NCBI RefSeq assembly: GCF_015624485.1
Contig: NZ_CP061378.1
Coordinates: 3,410,001 to 3,474,000, forward strand
Direction of reading: 5' to 3'
DNA from: Bradyrhizobium genosp. L
Lineage (GTDB): Bacteria; Pseudomonadota; Alphaproteobacteria; Rhizobiales; Xanthobacteraceae
Length of the DNA stretch: 64,000 nt
This document shows, piece by piece, positions 1 to 9,203 of this stretch (position 1 is its first letter; each line of letters begins with the position of its first letter). The notes beneath the pieces were generated by a model, which was not told the DNA's origin, did not search any database, and saw only the letters and a list, made by a program, of their open reading frames with translations. The position numbers and the translations under genes were made by a program.

Positions 1-18
1 GAACAACGAGGTTGAACG

Positions 19-258
19 ATGAGTGAGATTGGCGAGCGGGTTAAGAAGATTGTGGTCGAACACCTCGGTGTCGAGCCCGACAAGGTGATCGATAGCGCGA
101 GCTTCATCGATGACCTCGGCGCCGACAGTCTCGACACGGTCGAGCTCGTGATGGCTTTTGAAGAAGAGTTCGGTTGCGAGATTCCCGACGACGCGGCGGA
201 GACCATCCTGACCGTCGGCGACGCCACCAAGTTTCTCGAGAAGAACGCGAAGAGCTGA
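19..258 (+). CDS. acpP: acyl carrier protein
   Basis: 79-residue acidic acyl carrier protein that carries growing acyl chains on a 4'-phosphopantetheine arm in cytoplasmic fatty-acid synthesis. The attachment Ser is Ser37 in the motif GADSLD, and helix II with its run of Glu residues follows ([11 protein letters not shown]). Length and charge are typical of AcpP. An AACGAGG ribosome site lies a few bases before the ATG. The gene is about 95 bp upstream of fabF, the usual fab order; fabG and fabD would be expected just left of the window edge, but this cannot be seen. Confidence 0.97.
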   Translation: MSEIGERVKKIVVEHLGVEPDKVIDSASFIDDLGADSLDTVELVMAFEEEFGCEIPDDAAETILTVGDATKFLEKNAKS

Positions 259-354
259 CGCCATTCGCGACGTTGACGGAGCCGGACGGATCGTCGTCGC
301 ACGGTCCCCCGGTTTCTTATTATTGGCCGCCGATTGCGGTCCGGAGACTTTGAT

Positions 355-1620
355 ATGAGACGAGTTGTCGTCACGGGGCTGGGCATGGTTACACCGCTCG
401 GCTGCGGCGTCGACGCAACTTGGACGCGCATCCTCGCTGGAGAGAGCGGCGGCAAGAAGATCGACACGTTCGACGTGTCGGACCTGCCGAGCCAGGTTGC
501 CTGCTACATCCCGCGCGGCGACGGCGCTGGCGGCACCTTCAATCCCGACCAGTGGATGGAGCCGAAGGACCAGCGCAAGGTCGACGACTTCATCCTCTAC
601 GGAATGTGCGCCGCCAAGCAGGCGCTTGACGACGCCGACTGGCATCCGGAATCCGACGAGGACCAGTGGGCGACCGGCACGATGATCGGCTCCGGCATCG
701 GCGGCCTCACGGGCATCGCCGACACCGCGGTGCTGCTGAAGGAGCGCGGACCGCGCCGGGTTTCTCCGTTTTTCATCCCGGGCCGCCTCATCAACCTGGT
801 GTCGGGCTATGTCTCGATCGAACACGGCCTCAAGGGTCCCAATCATTCGGTGGTCACGGCCTGCTCGACCGGCGCACATGCGGTCGGCGACGCGGCGCGG
901 CTGATCGCGCTCGGCGATGCCGAGGTGATGGTTGCAGGCGGTGCCGAATCGCCGATCTCCCGCATCGGCATTGCCGGCTTCTGCGCGGCGCGTGCGCTGT
1001 CGACCGGCTTCAACGAGACGCCGCAAAAGGCCTCACGGCCCTACGACAAGGATCGCGACGGCTTCGTAATGGGCGAGGGCGCCGGCGTCCTCGTGCTCGA
1101 AGAGTACGAGCACGCCAAGGCGCGCGGCGCCAAGATCTATGCCGAGGTGACCGGCTACGGCCTGTCGGGCGATGCCTATCACATCACGTCGCCGCCGCCG
1201 GACGGCAATGGCGGCTTCCGCAGCATGAGCATGGCGCTGAAGCGTGCCGGTCTTTCGGCTGCCGATCTCGACTACATCAACGCGCACGGCACCTCGACCC
1301 AGGTCGGCGACGAGATCGAGCTCGGCGCGGTCGAGCGTCTGCTCGGCAATGCGGCCTCGAAGGTCTCGATGTCGTCGACCAAGTCGGCGACCGGGCACCT
1401 GCTCGGCGCGGCCGGTGCGATCGAAGCGATCTTCGCGATTCTCGCGATTCGCGATAATGTGGTGCCGCCAACGATCAACCTCGACAATCCGTCGGTCGAA
1501 ACGGCGATCGATCTTGTGCCGCATACCTCGCGCAAGCGCGAAGTGAATGTGGCGTTGTCCAATTCGTTCGGTTTCGGAGGCACCAACGCCTCCGTGATCG
1601 TGCAGCGCGTGATCAAATAG
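355..1620 (+). CDS. fabF: beta-ketoacyl-ACP synthase II
   Basis: Condensing enzyme that adds malonyl-ACP to acyl-ACP in fatty-acid elongation. The 421-residue protein carries the Cys-His-His triad of the family: Cys170 in TACSTG, His311 in NAHGTST and His348 in KSATGHLLGA, followed by the glycine-rich end FGFGGTNAS. I start it at the ATG at 355 (MRRVVVTGLG) because a GGAGA site lies 8 bases before it. An in-frame start seven codons upstream, at 334, has no such support. It follows acpP in the same direction and is probably co-transcribed. Confidence 0.96.
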   Translation: MRRVVVTGLGMVTPLGCGVDATWTRILAGESGGKKIDTFDVSDLPSQVACYIPRGDGAGGTFNPDQWMEPKDQRKVDDFILYGMCAAKQALDDADWHPESDEDQWATGTMIGSGIGGLTGIADTAVLLKERGPRRVSPFFIPGRLINLVSGYVSIEHGLKGPNHSVVTACSTGAHAVGDAARLIALGDAEVMVAGGAESPISRIGIAGFCAARALSTGFNETPQKASRPYDKDRDGFVMGEGAGVLVLEEYEHAKARGAKIYAEVTGYGLSGDAYHITSPPPDGNGGFRSMSMALKRAGLSAADLDYINAHGTSTQVGDEIELGAVERLLGNAASKVSMSSTKSATGHLLGAAGAIEAIFAILAIRDNVVPPTINLDNPSVETAIDLVPHTSRKREVNVALSNSFGFGGTNASVIVQRVIK

Positions 1621-1746
1621 ATAGTCTTTAGAACTAGTCCACCGTTTTGCCGTATTCCGCGGTGACTCCTAACAGCGGGCGTATGCTATTGGCAGGGCAG
1701 GGGTTTGTCCGGCCACGATTGAACCGGCAGGATTTGGTTTGCATCG

Positions 1747-3012
1747 ATGAGTGAGAGGCCGCCCATTTCACCGAGGAGTCCGCGTGCCGCGCTGGAGCCC
1801 GAGCAGGTTCCGCCGCCGCCGAAGCGTTCGGACCGTGCGCGCAATCCGTTCGTGATCGTCGGCAATGCGATCTTCACGATCCTGATCATCCTGATGATCG
1901 GCGCAGGCGCGGGCTACTACTACGGCAAGCAGACGCTGGAAGCGCCGGGACCGCTGCAGGAAGACAAGGTGGTCAACATCCCGGCCCGCGCCGGCAAGCG
2001 CGACATCGCCGACGTGCTGTCGCGCGAGGGCGTGATCAACGTCAATCCATGGGTCTTCATCGGCAGCGTGTTCGCGCTGAAGGCAAGCTCCGACCTGAAG
2101 CCCGGTGAATATTCGTTTGCGAAGAGCGCCAGCCTGCGCGATGTGATCGCCACCATCGTCGAAGGCAAGGTGGTGCAGCACGCCATCACGATTCCGGAAG
2201 GGCTGACCTCGGAGCAGATCGTGACGCGGCTCACCGACAACGACATCTTCACCGGCTCGGTGCGCGAGATCCCGCGCGAGGGAACGCTGCTGCCCGAGAC
2301 TTACAAGTTTCCGCGCGGCACCACCCGCGACCAGGTGATCCAGCGCATGCAGCAGGCGCAGAAGCGCGTGCTCGCCGAGATCTGGGAACGCCGCAATCCG
2401 GACGTGCCGCTGAAATCGCCGGACCAGCTGGTCACGCTGGCGTCCATCGTCGAAAAGGAAACCGGACGCGCCGACGAGCGCAGCCGCGTCGCCGCCGTGT
2501 TCGTCAACCGCATGCGGCAGAAGATGAAGCTGCAATCCGACCCGACCATCATCTACGGCCTGGTGGGCGGCAAGGGAACGCTGGGGCGGCCGATCAAGCG
2601 CAGCGAGATCACGCAGCCGTCGCCCTACAACACCTATGTGATCGACGGCCTGCCGCCCGGGCCGATCGCCAATCCTGGCCGTGCCTCGCTGGAGGCGACC
2701 GCGAACCCTGCGCGCACCCGCGACCTGTTCTTCGTCGCCGACGGCACCGGCGGCCACGCCTTCACCGAAACCTACGACCAGCACGCCAAGAACGTCGCCA
2801 AGTTGCGCGCGTCGGAAAAGCAGATCCAGAACGACACCGTGGAACCTGCGGATGATCCGGCGCCGGTGGCCGCACCCGCGGCGCCCGCAGCGGCCGACAC
2901 CAATCCCACGGCGGCGACGCCGCCGAAGCCCACCAACCAGAAGAAGCCGCCGCGAGGCGGCCGTCAGGGCGCGGCCCAGCAGACCAATTCGCCGCCCGTG
3001 CTGCAGCGCTAG
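1747..3012 (+). CDS. mltG: endolytic transglycosylase MltG
   Basis: YceG/MltG family membrane-bound lytic transglycosylase that cuts nascent glycan strands and acts as a peptidoglycan polymerisation terminase. There is a Pro-rich cytoplasmic tail of about 34 residues, one membrane segment at about 35-58, then the periplasmic YceG domain. The family signature ASIVEKETG contains the likely catalytic Glu (about residue 236) and is followed by the conserved VFVNRMR and QSDPT motifs. The last 70 residues are a low-complexity Ala/Pro/Lys tail, longer than in enterobacterial MltG. Placement after fabF matches many proteobacteria. The ribosome site is weak (GCAGGA, 14 bases upstream). Confidence 0.93.
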   Translation: MSERPPISPRSPRAALEPEQVPPPPKRSDRARNPFVIVGNAIFTILIILMIGAGAGYYYGKQTLEAPGPLQEDKVVNIPARAGKRDIADVLSREGVINVNPWVFIGSVFALKASSDLKPGEYSFAKSASLRDVIATIVEGKVVQHAITIPEGLTSEQIVTRLTDNDIFTGSVREIPREGTLLPETYKFPRGTTRDQVIQRMQQAQKRVLAEIWERRNPDVPLKSPDQLVTLASIVEKETGRADERSRVAAVFVNRMRQKMKLQSDPTIIYGLVGGKGTLGRPIKRSEITQPSPYNTYVIDGLPPGPIANPGRASLEATANPARTRDLFFVADGTGGHAFTETYDQHAKNVAKLRASEKQIQNDTVEPADDPAPVAAPAAPAAADTNPTAATPPKPTNQKKPPRGGRQGAAQQTNSPPVLQR

Positions 3013-3156
3013 TTTGCGCGGGCTGTCGCATCCGCGGAACGTTAAGTGGATCGTAATTCCACTTTCATGGAATCCGTTTTAAGGTCGCCTGCGGCCTGAG
3101 CGAGTCACGAAGGCTCCGGTCGAGTCCCATATCCCTCTGTTGGAAAGTTGCACGCG

Positions 3157-4044
3157 ATGGCGCTATCGAGCATGACCGGCTTTGCCCGAAGCCATGGCGC
3201 GAGCGGCCCCTACACGTTCGAATGGGAGCTGAAATCGGTCAATGCCAAGGGGTTTGACCTGCGGCTGCGGATGCCGCCCGGCTGGGACGAAGTGGAGGCG
3301 CTGGCCAAGAAGCGCGCCGGCGAGGTGCTGTCGCGCGGCACGGTCTACGCCAATCTCAGCGTCAAGCGCGCTGATGCGGCACAGACGATCCGCATCAACG
3401 AGGACGTGCTGGACGCGATCGTGAAGGTCGCCGGCGAACTCGCGCAGCGGATCGACGCGGTGGCGCCGAGCATCGACGGCCTGCTCGGCATCAAGGGCGT
3501 TATCGAGGTGGTCGAGCCCGAGAGCGACGAGGCGGAGGAAAAGGCGGCGCGCGAGGCGGCGGCGAAGGCCTTCGAGCAGGCGCTCGGCAGCCTGGTCGAG
3601 ATGCGGCGCCGTGAGGGCGACGCGCTCGGCCAGGTCCTGCTGCAGCGGATGGACGAGATCGAGCGTTTGGCGCAGCGCGCCGAGGCGGCGCCGGGCCGCA
3701 AGCCGGAGGCGATCAAGGCGCGGCTTGCCGAGCAGATCGCAGTGCTGCTGGAAGCCTCCGATCGCTTCGATACCGACCGGCTGAGCCAGGAGGCGATCCT
3801 GATCGCGACCAAGGCCGATATCCGCGAGGAGCTCGACCGCATCGCCTCGCATATCGCGCAGGTGCGCGAGATGATCGGCAAGGGCGGCCCGGTCGGCCGG
3901 CGGCTCGATTTCCTGGCGCAGGAGTTCAACCGCGAGGTCAACACCTGCTGCTCGAAATCCAACGATGTCGAATTGACCAATACCGGGCTCGAGATGAAGA
4001 ACGTGGTCGAGCAGTTCCGTGAGCAGGTCCAGAATTTGGAGTGA
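3157..4044 (+). CDS. YicC family endoribonuclease
   Basis: YicC/YloC family protein, whose E. coli member is an endoribonuclease acting in RNA turnover. The N-terminus MALSSMTGFAR and the C-terminal DUF1732 half (GPVGRRLDFLAQEFNREVNT) are both diagnostic. At 295 residues it is full length. The ATG at 3157 follows GGAAAG by 9 bases; a TTG three codons earlier is possible but too close to that site. It ends 3 bp before gmk, the pairing seen in many bacteria, so translation is probably coupled. Confidence 0.93.
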   Translation: MALSSMTGFARSHGASGPYTFEWELKSVNAKGFDLRLRMPPGWDEVEALAKKRAGEVLSRGTVYANLSVKRADAAQTIRINEDVLDAIVKVAGELAQRIDAVAPSIDGLLGIKGVIEVVEPESDEAEEKAAREAAAKAFEQALGSLVEMRRREGDALGQVLLQRMDEIERLAQRAEAAPGRKPEAIKARLAEQIAVLLEASDRFDTDRLSQEAILIATKADIREELDRIASHIAQVREMIGKGGPVGRRLDFLAQEFNREVNTCCSKSNDVELTNTGLEMKNVVEQFREQVQNLE

Positions 4045-4047
4045 ACG

Positions 4048-4701
4048 ATGACGGCGCAGGGTTTTGACGGCGTTGAGCGGCGCGGACTGATGTTCGTGTT
4101 GTCGTCGCCCTCGGGCGCCGGCAAAACGACGCTATCGCGCATGTTGCTCGAGCGCGAGCCGGGCCTGCAGATGTCGGTGTCGGCGACGACGCGGCCGATG
4201 CGCCCCGGCGAGGTCGAAGGCCGCGACTATTTCTTCGTGGACAAGCCGACATTCGAGAAGATGGTGGAGCAGGGTGACCTGCTGGAGTGGGCGACCGTCT
4301 TCGACAATTTGTATGGCACGCCGCGCAAGCCGGTCGAGGCGGCCTTGTCGGTCGGGCAGGACGTCCTGTTCGACATCGACTGGCAGGGCACGCAACAGCT
4401 GCACCAGAAAGCCAGCATCGACGTGGTCCGTGTCTTCATCCTGCCGCCGTCAGCCGCCGATCTCGAGAAGCGGCTGCACACCCGCGCGCAGGATTCCGAG
4501 GAGGTGATCCGCGGGCGGATGAGTCGCGCCGCGCACGAGATGAGCCACTGGGCCGAATACGACTACATCGTCGTCAACCAGAATGTCGACGATGCCTTTG
4601 CCGAGGTGCAGTCGATCCTGAAGGCCGAGCGGTTGAAGCGCGGGCGGCGTACAGGCCTCACCGAATTCGTGCGTGGCCTGCAGCGCCAGCTCGACAAATA
4701 G
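4048..4701 (+). CDS. gmk: guanylate kinase
   Basis: Phosphorylates GMP to GDP with ATP. The P-loop SSPSGAGKTT lies at about residues 19-28, and the GMP-binding region has the expected TTRPMRPGEVEGRDYFF and EWATVFDNLYGT segments. The 217 residues match the family's usual 205-220. A GGAG site overlaps the end of yicC, 6 bases before this ATG. It ends 11 bp before the convergent gene at 4713, leaving almost no room for a terminator. Confidence 0.96.
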   Translation: MTAQGFDGVERRGLMFVLSSPSGAGKTTLSRMLLEREPGLQMSVSATTRPMRPGEVEGRDYFFVDKPTFEKMVEQGDLLEWATVFDNLYGTPRKPVEAALSVGQDVLFDIDWQGTQQLHQKASIDVVRVFILPPSAADLEKRLHTRAQDSEEVIRGRMSRAAHEMSHWAEYDYIVVNQNVDDAFAEVQSILKAERLKRGRRTGLTEFVRGLQRQLDK

Positions 4702-4712
4702 CCCTTCAGTTT

Positions 4713-5765
4713 TCAGTTCGCCGCGCTGCGCGCCAGCCGCTGCAGCATCGCCGCGATCTGGCGACTGTCAGCTTCGGTCTCGTCTGGAGTGTTGCTGCGC
4801 GCTGCCTCGCGCCGCGGAACCGGCGGCTGGGCGCGCCGCGGGGGCAGGTCGGACAAGCTCAGCTGACGGGCCCGGTTGAGTGACATCGGCGGCGTCTGCT
4901 CGAGATAGATCGAATCCCAGGGCGCACGCTGCTCATCGTCCATGTCATAGGACGCGGTGCGCCTGCGGGTCAGTTTCACGACCAGCGCGCTGACCAGGCC
5001 CGCCAGCGCGAGCGCGCCGACCATCACGATCAAGAGCATCTGGGTGGAGGAGGATGGCTTCTCCGCCGGCACCTCGGCGGCGGCGGCGGCCGCAGCCGGA
5101 GCGGCTGTGTTCGCCTGCTGCGGGGGCGTATCCGCCTGCGCGACCGTTGACGGCTGGGCGGTGGCGGCGTGCCGTGTTCCGTTGCTTCCGGCCATGCTTG
5201 AGGCATCGAACCATCTTGCGTTGACTGCCGACGATTGGCCGTTTGCGTCCGCCGGCGCGGCAGTAGCGCCCGGATCGGGCGCTGGGACGGCCTGATCGGT
5301 GTCCGCAGGTGCGGCCGGCGCGGCAGCGGTCTGCGGCGAGGGCCACTCGGCGCGCGCGTTGGCAACCGATCGGCTCATCGGCGGCTGCGGTTGCTGTGCT
5401 TGCGGCTGAGGCTGAGCCTGAACCTGCGGCGGATTGGCGTTGGTGGCGTCGGCCGCTGTCGTCTCGGGCGCCGGTGCCGGTGCGGCTTGCTGCTGCTGGG
5501 CCGTTGCCGTCTTGACGGCGGCGTTGCCCTTTGCCTCACCAAGATACCAGCATTTGCTTTTGGTGGCGCGATCGAGGTGGTAGCGCCAATGGCTTCCGGC
5601 CGGCGCGGCTCCCTTCGGGCCCGGCAGGCAATTGTCTGCCGTCTTGGTATCGGCTGGTTTTGCCGTGGCCGTCGTGGCGGCCGTCTGGGCTACGGCGGTG
5701 AAGTTGGCGCCGGCCAGCAGGCCGGCGGCAAGCGCCACAGCAAATTTGGCTGAACGATTTGACAT
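4713..5765 (-). CDS. secreted membrane-anchored protein with two-Cys HW-CWYL module
   Basis: 350-residue protein of unknown function. The Sec signal peptide ends near residue 26 (AVAQ). Residues about 45-75 hold a compact module with two cysteines: CLPGPKG, then HWRYHLDRATK and KCWYL. Similar HW..R..K..CWYL modules recur in secreted rhizobial proteins (from memory, not a search). A long Ala/Pro/Gln/Thr linker fills the middle, a membrane segment lies near 243-263 (MLLIVMVGALALAGLVSALVV), and a basic Arg/Pro-rich tail follows. A GGGGA site precedes the ATG. Its gene lies 249 bp downstream of the solute-binding protein gene on the same strand. Function not assigned. Confidence 0.8.
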   Translation of the reverse strand: MSNRSAKFAVALAAGLLAGANFTAVAQTAATTATAKPADTKTADNCLPGPKGAAPAGSHWRYHLDRATKSKCWYLGEAKGNAAVKTATAQQQQAAPAPAPETTAADATNANPPQVQAQPQPQAQQPQPPMSRSVANARAEWPSPQTAAAPAAPADTDQAVPAPDPGATAAPADANGQSSAVNARWFDASSMAGSNGTRHAATAQPSTVAQADTPPQQANTAAPAAAAAAAEVPAEKPSSSTQMLLIVMVGALALAGLVSALVVKLTRRRTASYDMDDEQRAPWDSIYLEQTPPMSLNRARQLSLSDLPPRRAQPPVPRREAARSNTPDETEADSRQIAAMLQRLARSAAN

Positions 5766-5967
5766 ACGCGTCCCCGGTATTTCTTTTTACGCAACGCTGG
5801 TGATCCCAATCTCGGTAAAGAGTTGGGTCGCAATGCGCCGCAAATCCGGAACGGGTAGGGCTTAATTGCGGCTCGGAACGCACCATAATTGCGGCGCGCC
5901 GGCGGCAGCAGATACGGCTGGAGCGTCGGTTCTGACTGAAGCAGAACCGAAGCTCCAGCTTTGCTAC

Positions 5968-6016
5968 ACGCGTCTTGTTCACGCGAGCCGGTGTCCCCTT
6001 CGCTCGAAAGCGCTCT
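5968..6016. repeat. intergenic repeat family R1, copy a
   Basis: About 48 bp reading (+) ACGCG-TCTTGTTCACGCGA then GCCGGTGTCC and TTCGCTCGAAAGCGCT. It matches copies b (44940-44987) and c (57291-57337) apart from scattered changes. In the direction of the leftward gene ending at 6015 it starts at the stop codon (TAGAGCG). It contains inverted GCGTTTTC/GAAAACGC-type arms. Confidence 0.8.
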
Positions 6017-7226
6017 AATCGCTCTCGATCACGTCGCTGAACAGCTCGTAGCGCTGGCCGTTGAAGCGGACGAGCCGCATTTGCTTGATCGGGCGCAGGT
6101 CAGTCGGGGACGTGCGTAGCCGGATCCCGGGCAACAGCAGCGGCAGCTCCATGTCGAGATGGGAAGCCTGCTTCATGATGTTCTCGCGCGTCAGCTCGCT
6201 GCCACATTGCTTAAGGATCTGCACGACGGCGGTGCCGATATTGTAGCCGTAGGGCGCGTAATAGTCGCTCTTGTCGACATGCGGGTTGTATTTGTCCATC
6301 CACACGTTCCAGGCCTGCATCGCCGGATCATCCTTCCATTGCGGGTCGGCGGGGTCCTTCTGGTAGGCTGCCGAGATCACGCCCTTGGCGGCCTCGAAGC
6401 CAGCGGGCCGGATCGCGCCCGCGATCGAGGAGCCGACGCTGGAGAGGAACTCCTGCGGGTGCCAGTCGATGTCATAGGCCTTGCGGATCGCTTGCGCTGC
6501 GAATTTCGGCACCGAGGCGATGAACAGCACATTGGCGCCCGAGGCCTTCAGCGACACGATCTGCGAGTCCACGGTGGGGTCGCTGGTGTTGTAGGCCTGC
6601 TGCGACACGATCATCGTGGCCGCCTTGTCGCCGAGCCCACGCTTGAATCCCAGGATGTAGTCGCGGCCGAGGTCGTCGTTCTGCGCGAGGATGCCGATCC
6701 TGGCGTCCGGCAGCGTCGACAGGATGTACCTGGCGTAGATCTCGCCCTCGGAGGCGTAGTGCGGCGTCCAGCTCATCGTCCACGGATAATGCGCGGGATC
6801 GTTGAAGATGGTCGCGCCCGATCCGACGAACAGATGCGGCACCTGCTTCTGGTTGATGTATTTGACCACGGCCATGTTGGTCGCTGTGCCGACCGGATTG
6901 ACGAGGAACAGCACCTCGTCGCTCTCGATCAGGCGGCGGATCTGCTCGACCGTCTTGGGCGGGCTGTAGGCGTCGTCGAGGCTGATGAAGTTGATCTTGC
7001 GGCCGTTGACGCCGCCTTGCTGGTTGATCATCGCGAAATAGGCGGTGATTGAGATGGCGCCCGCCGAATAGGCCGATGCCGGGCCACTGTAGGGCGTCGT
7101 GGTCCCGATCTTGATCTCGCTGTCGGTCACGCCCGGCCCGTAGTGTTTTTGCGCGGCAGCCGGCGTCGCGGCGAGGGCAAGCGCGAGCGCTGCCCATGCC
7201 TGAAACGTCGAACGTTTCCTCCTCAT
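6015..7226 (-). CDS. ABC transporter substrate-binding protein, LivK type
   Basis: 403-residue periplasmic binding protein of the branched-chain amino acid/amide class (Peripla_BP_6). The signal peptide ends at about residue 25 (AAAQ). The mature start EIKIGTTTPYSGPASAY and the ISLDDAYSPPKTVEQIRRL segment are typical. GGGGAGG lies 5 bases before the ATG at 7226. No permease or ATPase genes are adjacent, so it is an orphan subunit. It lies 44 bp downstream of an alcohol dehydrogenase on the same strand, which could suggest a shared substrate, but that is inference. The ligand cannot be read from sequence. Confidence 0.88.
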   Translation of the reverse strand: MRRKRSTFQAWAALALALAATPAAAQKHYGPGVTDSEIKIGTTTPYSGPASAYSAGAISITAYFAMINQQGGVNGRKINFISLDDAYSPPKTVEQIRRLIESDEVLFLVNPVGTATNMAVVKYINQKQVPHLFVGSGATIFNDPAHYPWTMSWTPHYASEGEIYARYILSTLPDARIGILAQNDDLGRDYILGFKRGLGDKAATMIVSQQAYNTSDPTVDSQIVSLKASGANVLFIASVPKFAAQAIRKAYDIDWHPQEFLSSVGSSIAGAIRPAGFEAAKGVISAAYQKDPADPQWKDDPAMQAWNVWMDKYNPHVDKSDYYAPYGYNIGTAVVQILKQCGSELTRENIMKQASHLDMELPLLLPGIRLRTSPTDLRPIKQMRLVRFNGQRYELFSDVIESD

Positions 7227-7270
7227 GCACGCCTCCCCGGTTGGTGGGTGAGGCCGGCGGGACGTCCTCG

Positions 7271-8329
7271 CTAATTCTTCAAGACGATGCGTCCCACGAC
7301 TTTTCCGGCCCGCAATTCATCGATCCATTTCTGCACGTCGGCCATCGGCTCTTCCTTCATCGGCGTCGGCTTGATCTTGCCGGCGCGCGCCAGCGCCATC
7401 AACTCCTGGCCCTCGGCCAGCGTGCCGACCATAAAGCCCTCGATGGTCATGCGCTTGTAGACCCATTGCACCATCGGCAGCGTGAACTGGCCGCCCATCA
7501 GGCCGGACACCACGATCTTGCCGCCGCGCGCCACCGTCGAGACTGCGAAGGCCATCGACTTCTCGTTGCCGGCGAAGTCGACCACGCCGTCGAACCCGCC
7601 GTCGCTTTCCTTCAGCATGCGCTTGACGACATCGGGCTCGGCCGGGTCGTAGGCGTTGGCCGCGCCGTTCTTCAGCGCGGTCTCGCGTGCGGCAGGGCTG
7701 AGATCGGCGACCGTGATCTTCTGCTTGAACATCGCCTGCGCGAACGACAGGCCCATCATGCCGACGCCGCCGAGGCCGATCAGCAAAAGGTTGCGCTGGC
7801 GCGGACGATCGACCAGGCGCTTCAGCGCGCCATAGGCGGTGACGCCGGAGCACATCAAGGTCGCGGCCTGGTTGACCGGCAGCGGGTCGTAGTCGAGCAG
7901 ATATTTCGCGTCGGGCACCAGCACGTGGGTCGCAAAACCGCCGTCGATGGAGACGCCGAGGAAGCGCTGCTTGATGCAGAGATTCTCGTCGCCGGTGAGG
8001 CAGTCGCGGCACTGGCCGCAGCCGATCCAGGGAAACACCGCCTTCTTGGCGCCGACCAGATCCTTCGGCGCGTCGGGGCCGACCTCGTCGACCACGCCGG
8101 CGATCTCGTGGCCGAGCGTGAAGGGCAGCGTCATGCCGCGGGTGGTGTCGAGTTTCTTGCCGCCGCCGAGATCGGCGTAACCGTCCTGGATGTGGAGATC
8201 GGAATGGCACAGGCCGCAGCGCTCGATGCGCACCAGCACTTCGCGTCCTTGCGGCTTCGGCGTGTCGACGATGGTTTCGCACAGCGGCGCATCGAATTTG
8301 ACGAGGGATTGGCGAACCATGCGCGCCAT
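7271..8329 (-). CDS. zinc-dependent alcohol dehydrogenase
   Basis: Medium-chain, zinc-binding NAD(P)-dependent alcohol dehydrogenase of 352 residues. Catalytic zinc ligands are visible at Cys38 (ERCGLCHSD) and in GHE (about 73-75). The structural zinc set has four Cys in CGQCRDCLTGDENLC. The nucleotide-binding motif is GLGGVGMMG. An AGGAGC site 7 bases upstream supports the ATG of MARMVRQ. A TTG start 22 codons earlier would overlap rsmA and is unlikely. It begins 19 bp after the rsmA stop, so it may be read from the lpt-rsmA transcript. Substrate unknown. Confidence 0.9.
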   Translation of the reverse strand: MARMVRQSLVKFDAPLCETIVDTPKPQGREVLVRIERCGLCHSDLHIQDGYADLGGGKKLDTTRGMTLPFTLGHEIAGVVDEVGPDAPKDLVGAKKAVFPWIGCGQCRDCLTGDENLCIKQRFLGVSIDGGFATHVLVPDAKYLLDYDPLPVNQAATLMCSGVTAYGALKRLVDRPRQRNLLLIGLGGVGMMGLSFAQAMFKQKITVADLSPAARETALKNGAANAYDPAEPDVVKRMLKESDGGFDGVVDFAGNEKSMAFAVSTVARGGKIVVSGLMGGQFTLPMVQWVYKRMTIEGFMVGTLAEGQELMALARAGKIKPTPMKEEPMADVQKWIDELRAGKVVGRIVLKN

Positions 8330-8348
8330 GCCGTTTGCTCCTGATGTT

Positions 8349-9203
8349 CTATTTTGTGGACCGTATATCGGCCAATTCCCGGGCCATGGCAACAAAGCCC
8401 GAAACCGGAATGGTCTCCGCGCGCCGCGTCGGATCGATCCCGGCTGCGGCGGCGAGTTGCGCTGGGTCGACCGACAGCGATTTCAGGCTCTGGCGCAGCA
8501 TCTTGCGGCGCTGGCCGAAGGCGGCTGCTGCGACCTGCTCAAGCATGCGGCGGTCGCACGGCTCGGGTGCCGCGCGCGGGATCAATCGGACCACCGAGGA
8601 GGTCACCTGCGGCTGCGGCACGAATGCCGCCGGCGAAATGTCGAACAGGATCTTGGTCTCGGCGCGCCAATTGGCGAGCACCGCGAGCCGGCCGTAGGCT
8701 TCATCGTCCTCATGGGCGACGATGCGTTCGGCGACCTCGCGCTGAAACATCAGCACCATCGTGTCGAACCAGGGCGGCCACGGCTCGATCGACAGCCAGT
8801 CGACTAAGAGCTGGGTCGCGATGTTGTAGGGCAGGTTGGCGACGATCTTGGCCTTGGCCCCATCAAGCAGCGGACGCGGATCAAAGCGCTGCGCGTCGCC
8901 GTGCACGATCTCGATGCGGCCGGGATAGCGCTCGACGATATACCCGAGCGCCTCGATCGCGCGCTCGTCGCGCTCCACCGCGATCACGCGCTTGGCGCCG
9001 AGCGCGAGCAGCGCGCGGGTCAATCCGCCGGGACCCGGCCCGACCTCGATCACGGTGCAATCCTCGAGCGGCCCCGCGGAGCGAGCAATCCGCGCGGTGA
9101 GGTTGAGGTCGAGCAGGAAATTCTGGCCGAGCGATTTGCGTGCCGACAGCTGATGGTCGCGGATGATCTCGCGCAGCGGCGGCAGGTCGTCGATCGCGCT
9201 CAC
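8349..9203 (-). CDS. rsmA: 16S rRNA dimethyladenosine transferase
   Basis: RsmA/KsgA dimethylates two adjacent adenosines near the 3' end of 16S rRNA during small-subunit assembly. The SAM motif [12 protein letters not shown] lies at about 51-62 and the target-adenine motif NLPYN at 123-127; the N-terminal SLGQNFL is also diagnostic. The 284 residues are typical. The start overlaps the pdxA stop by 4 bases, so translation is coupled. The order surA-pdxA-rsmA behind lptD is shared by many proteobacteria. Confidence 0.96.
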   Translation of the reverse strand: MSAIDDLPPLREIIRDHQLSARKSLGQNFLLDLNLTARIARSAGPLEDCTVIEVGPGPGGLTRALLALGAKRVIAVERDERAIEALGYIVERYPGRIEIVHGDAQRFDPRPLLDGAKAKIVANLPYNIATQLLVDWLSIEPWPPWFDTMVLMFQREVAERIVAHEDDEAYGRLAVLANWRAETKILFDISPAAFVPQPQVTSSVVRLIPRAAPEPCDRRMLEQVAAAAFGQRRKMLRQSLKSLSVDPAQLAAAAGIDPTRRAETIPVSGFVAMARELADIRSTK

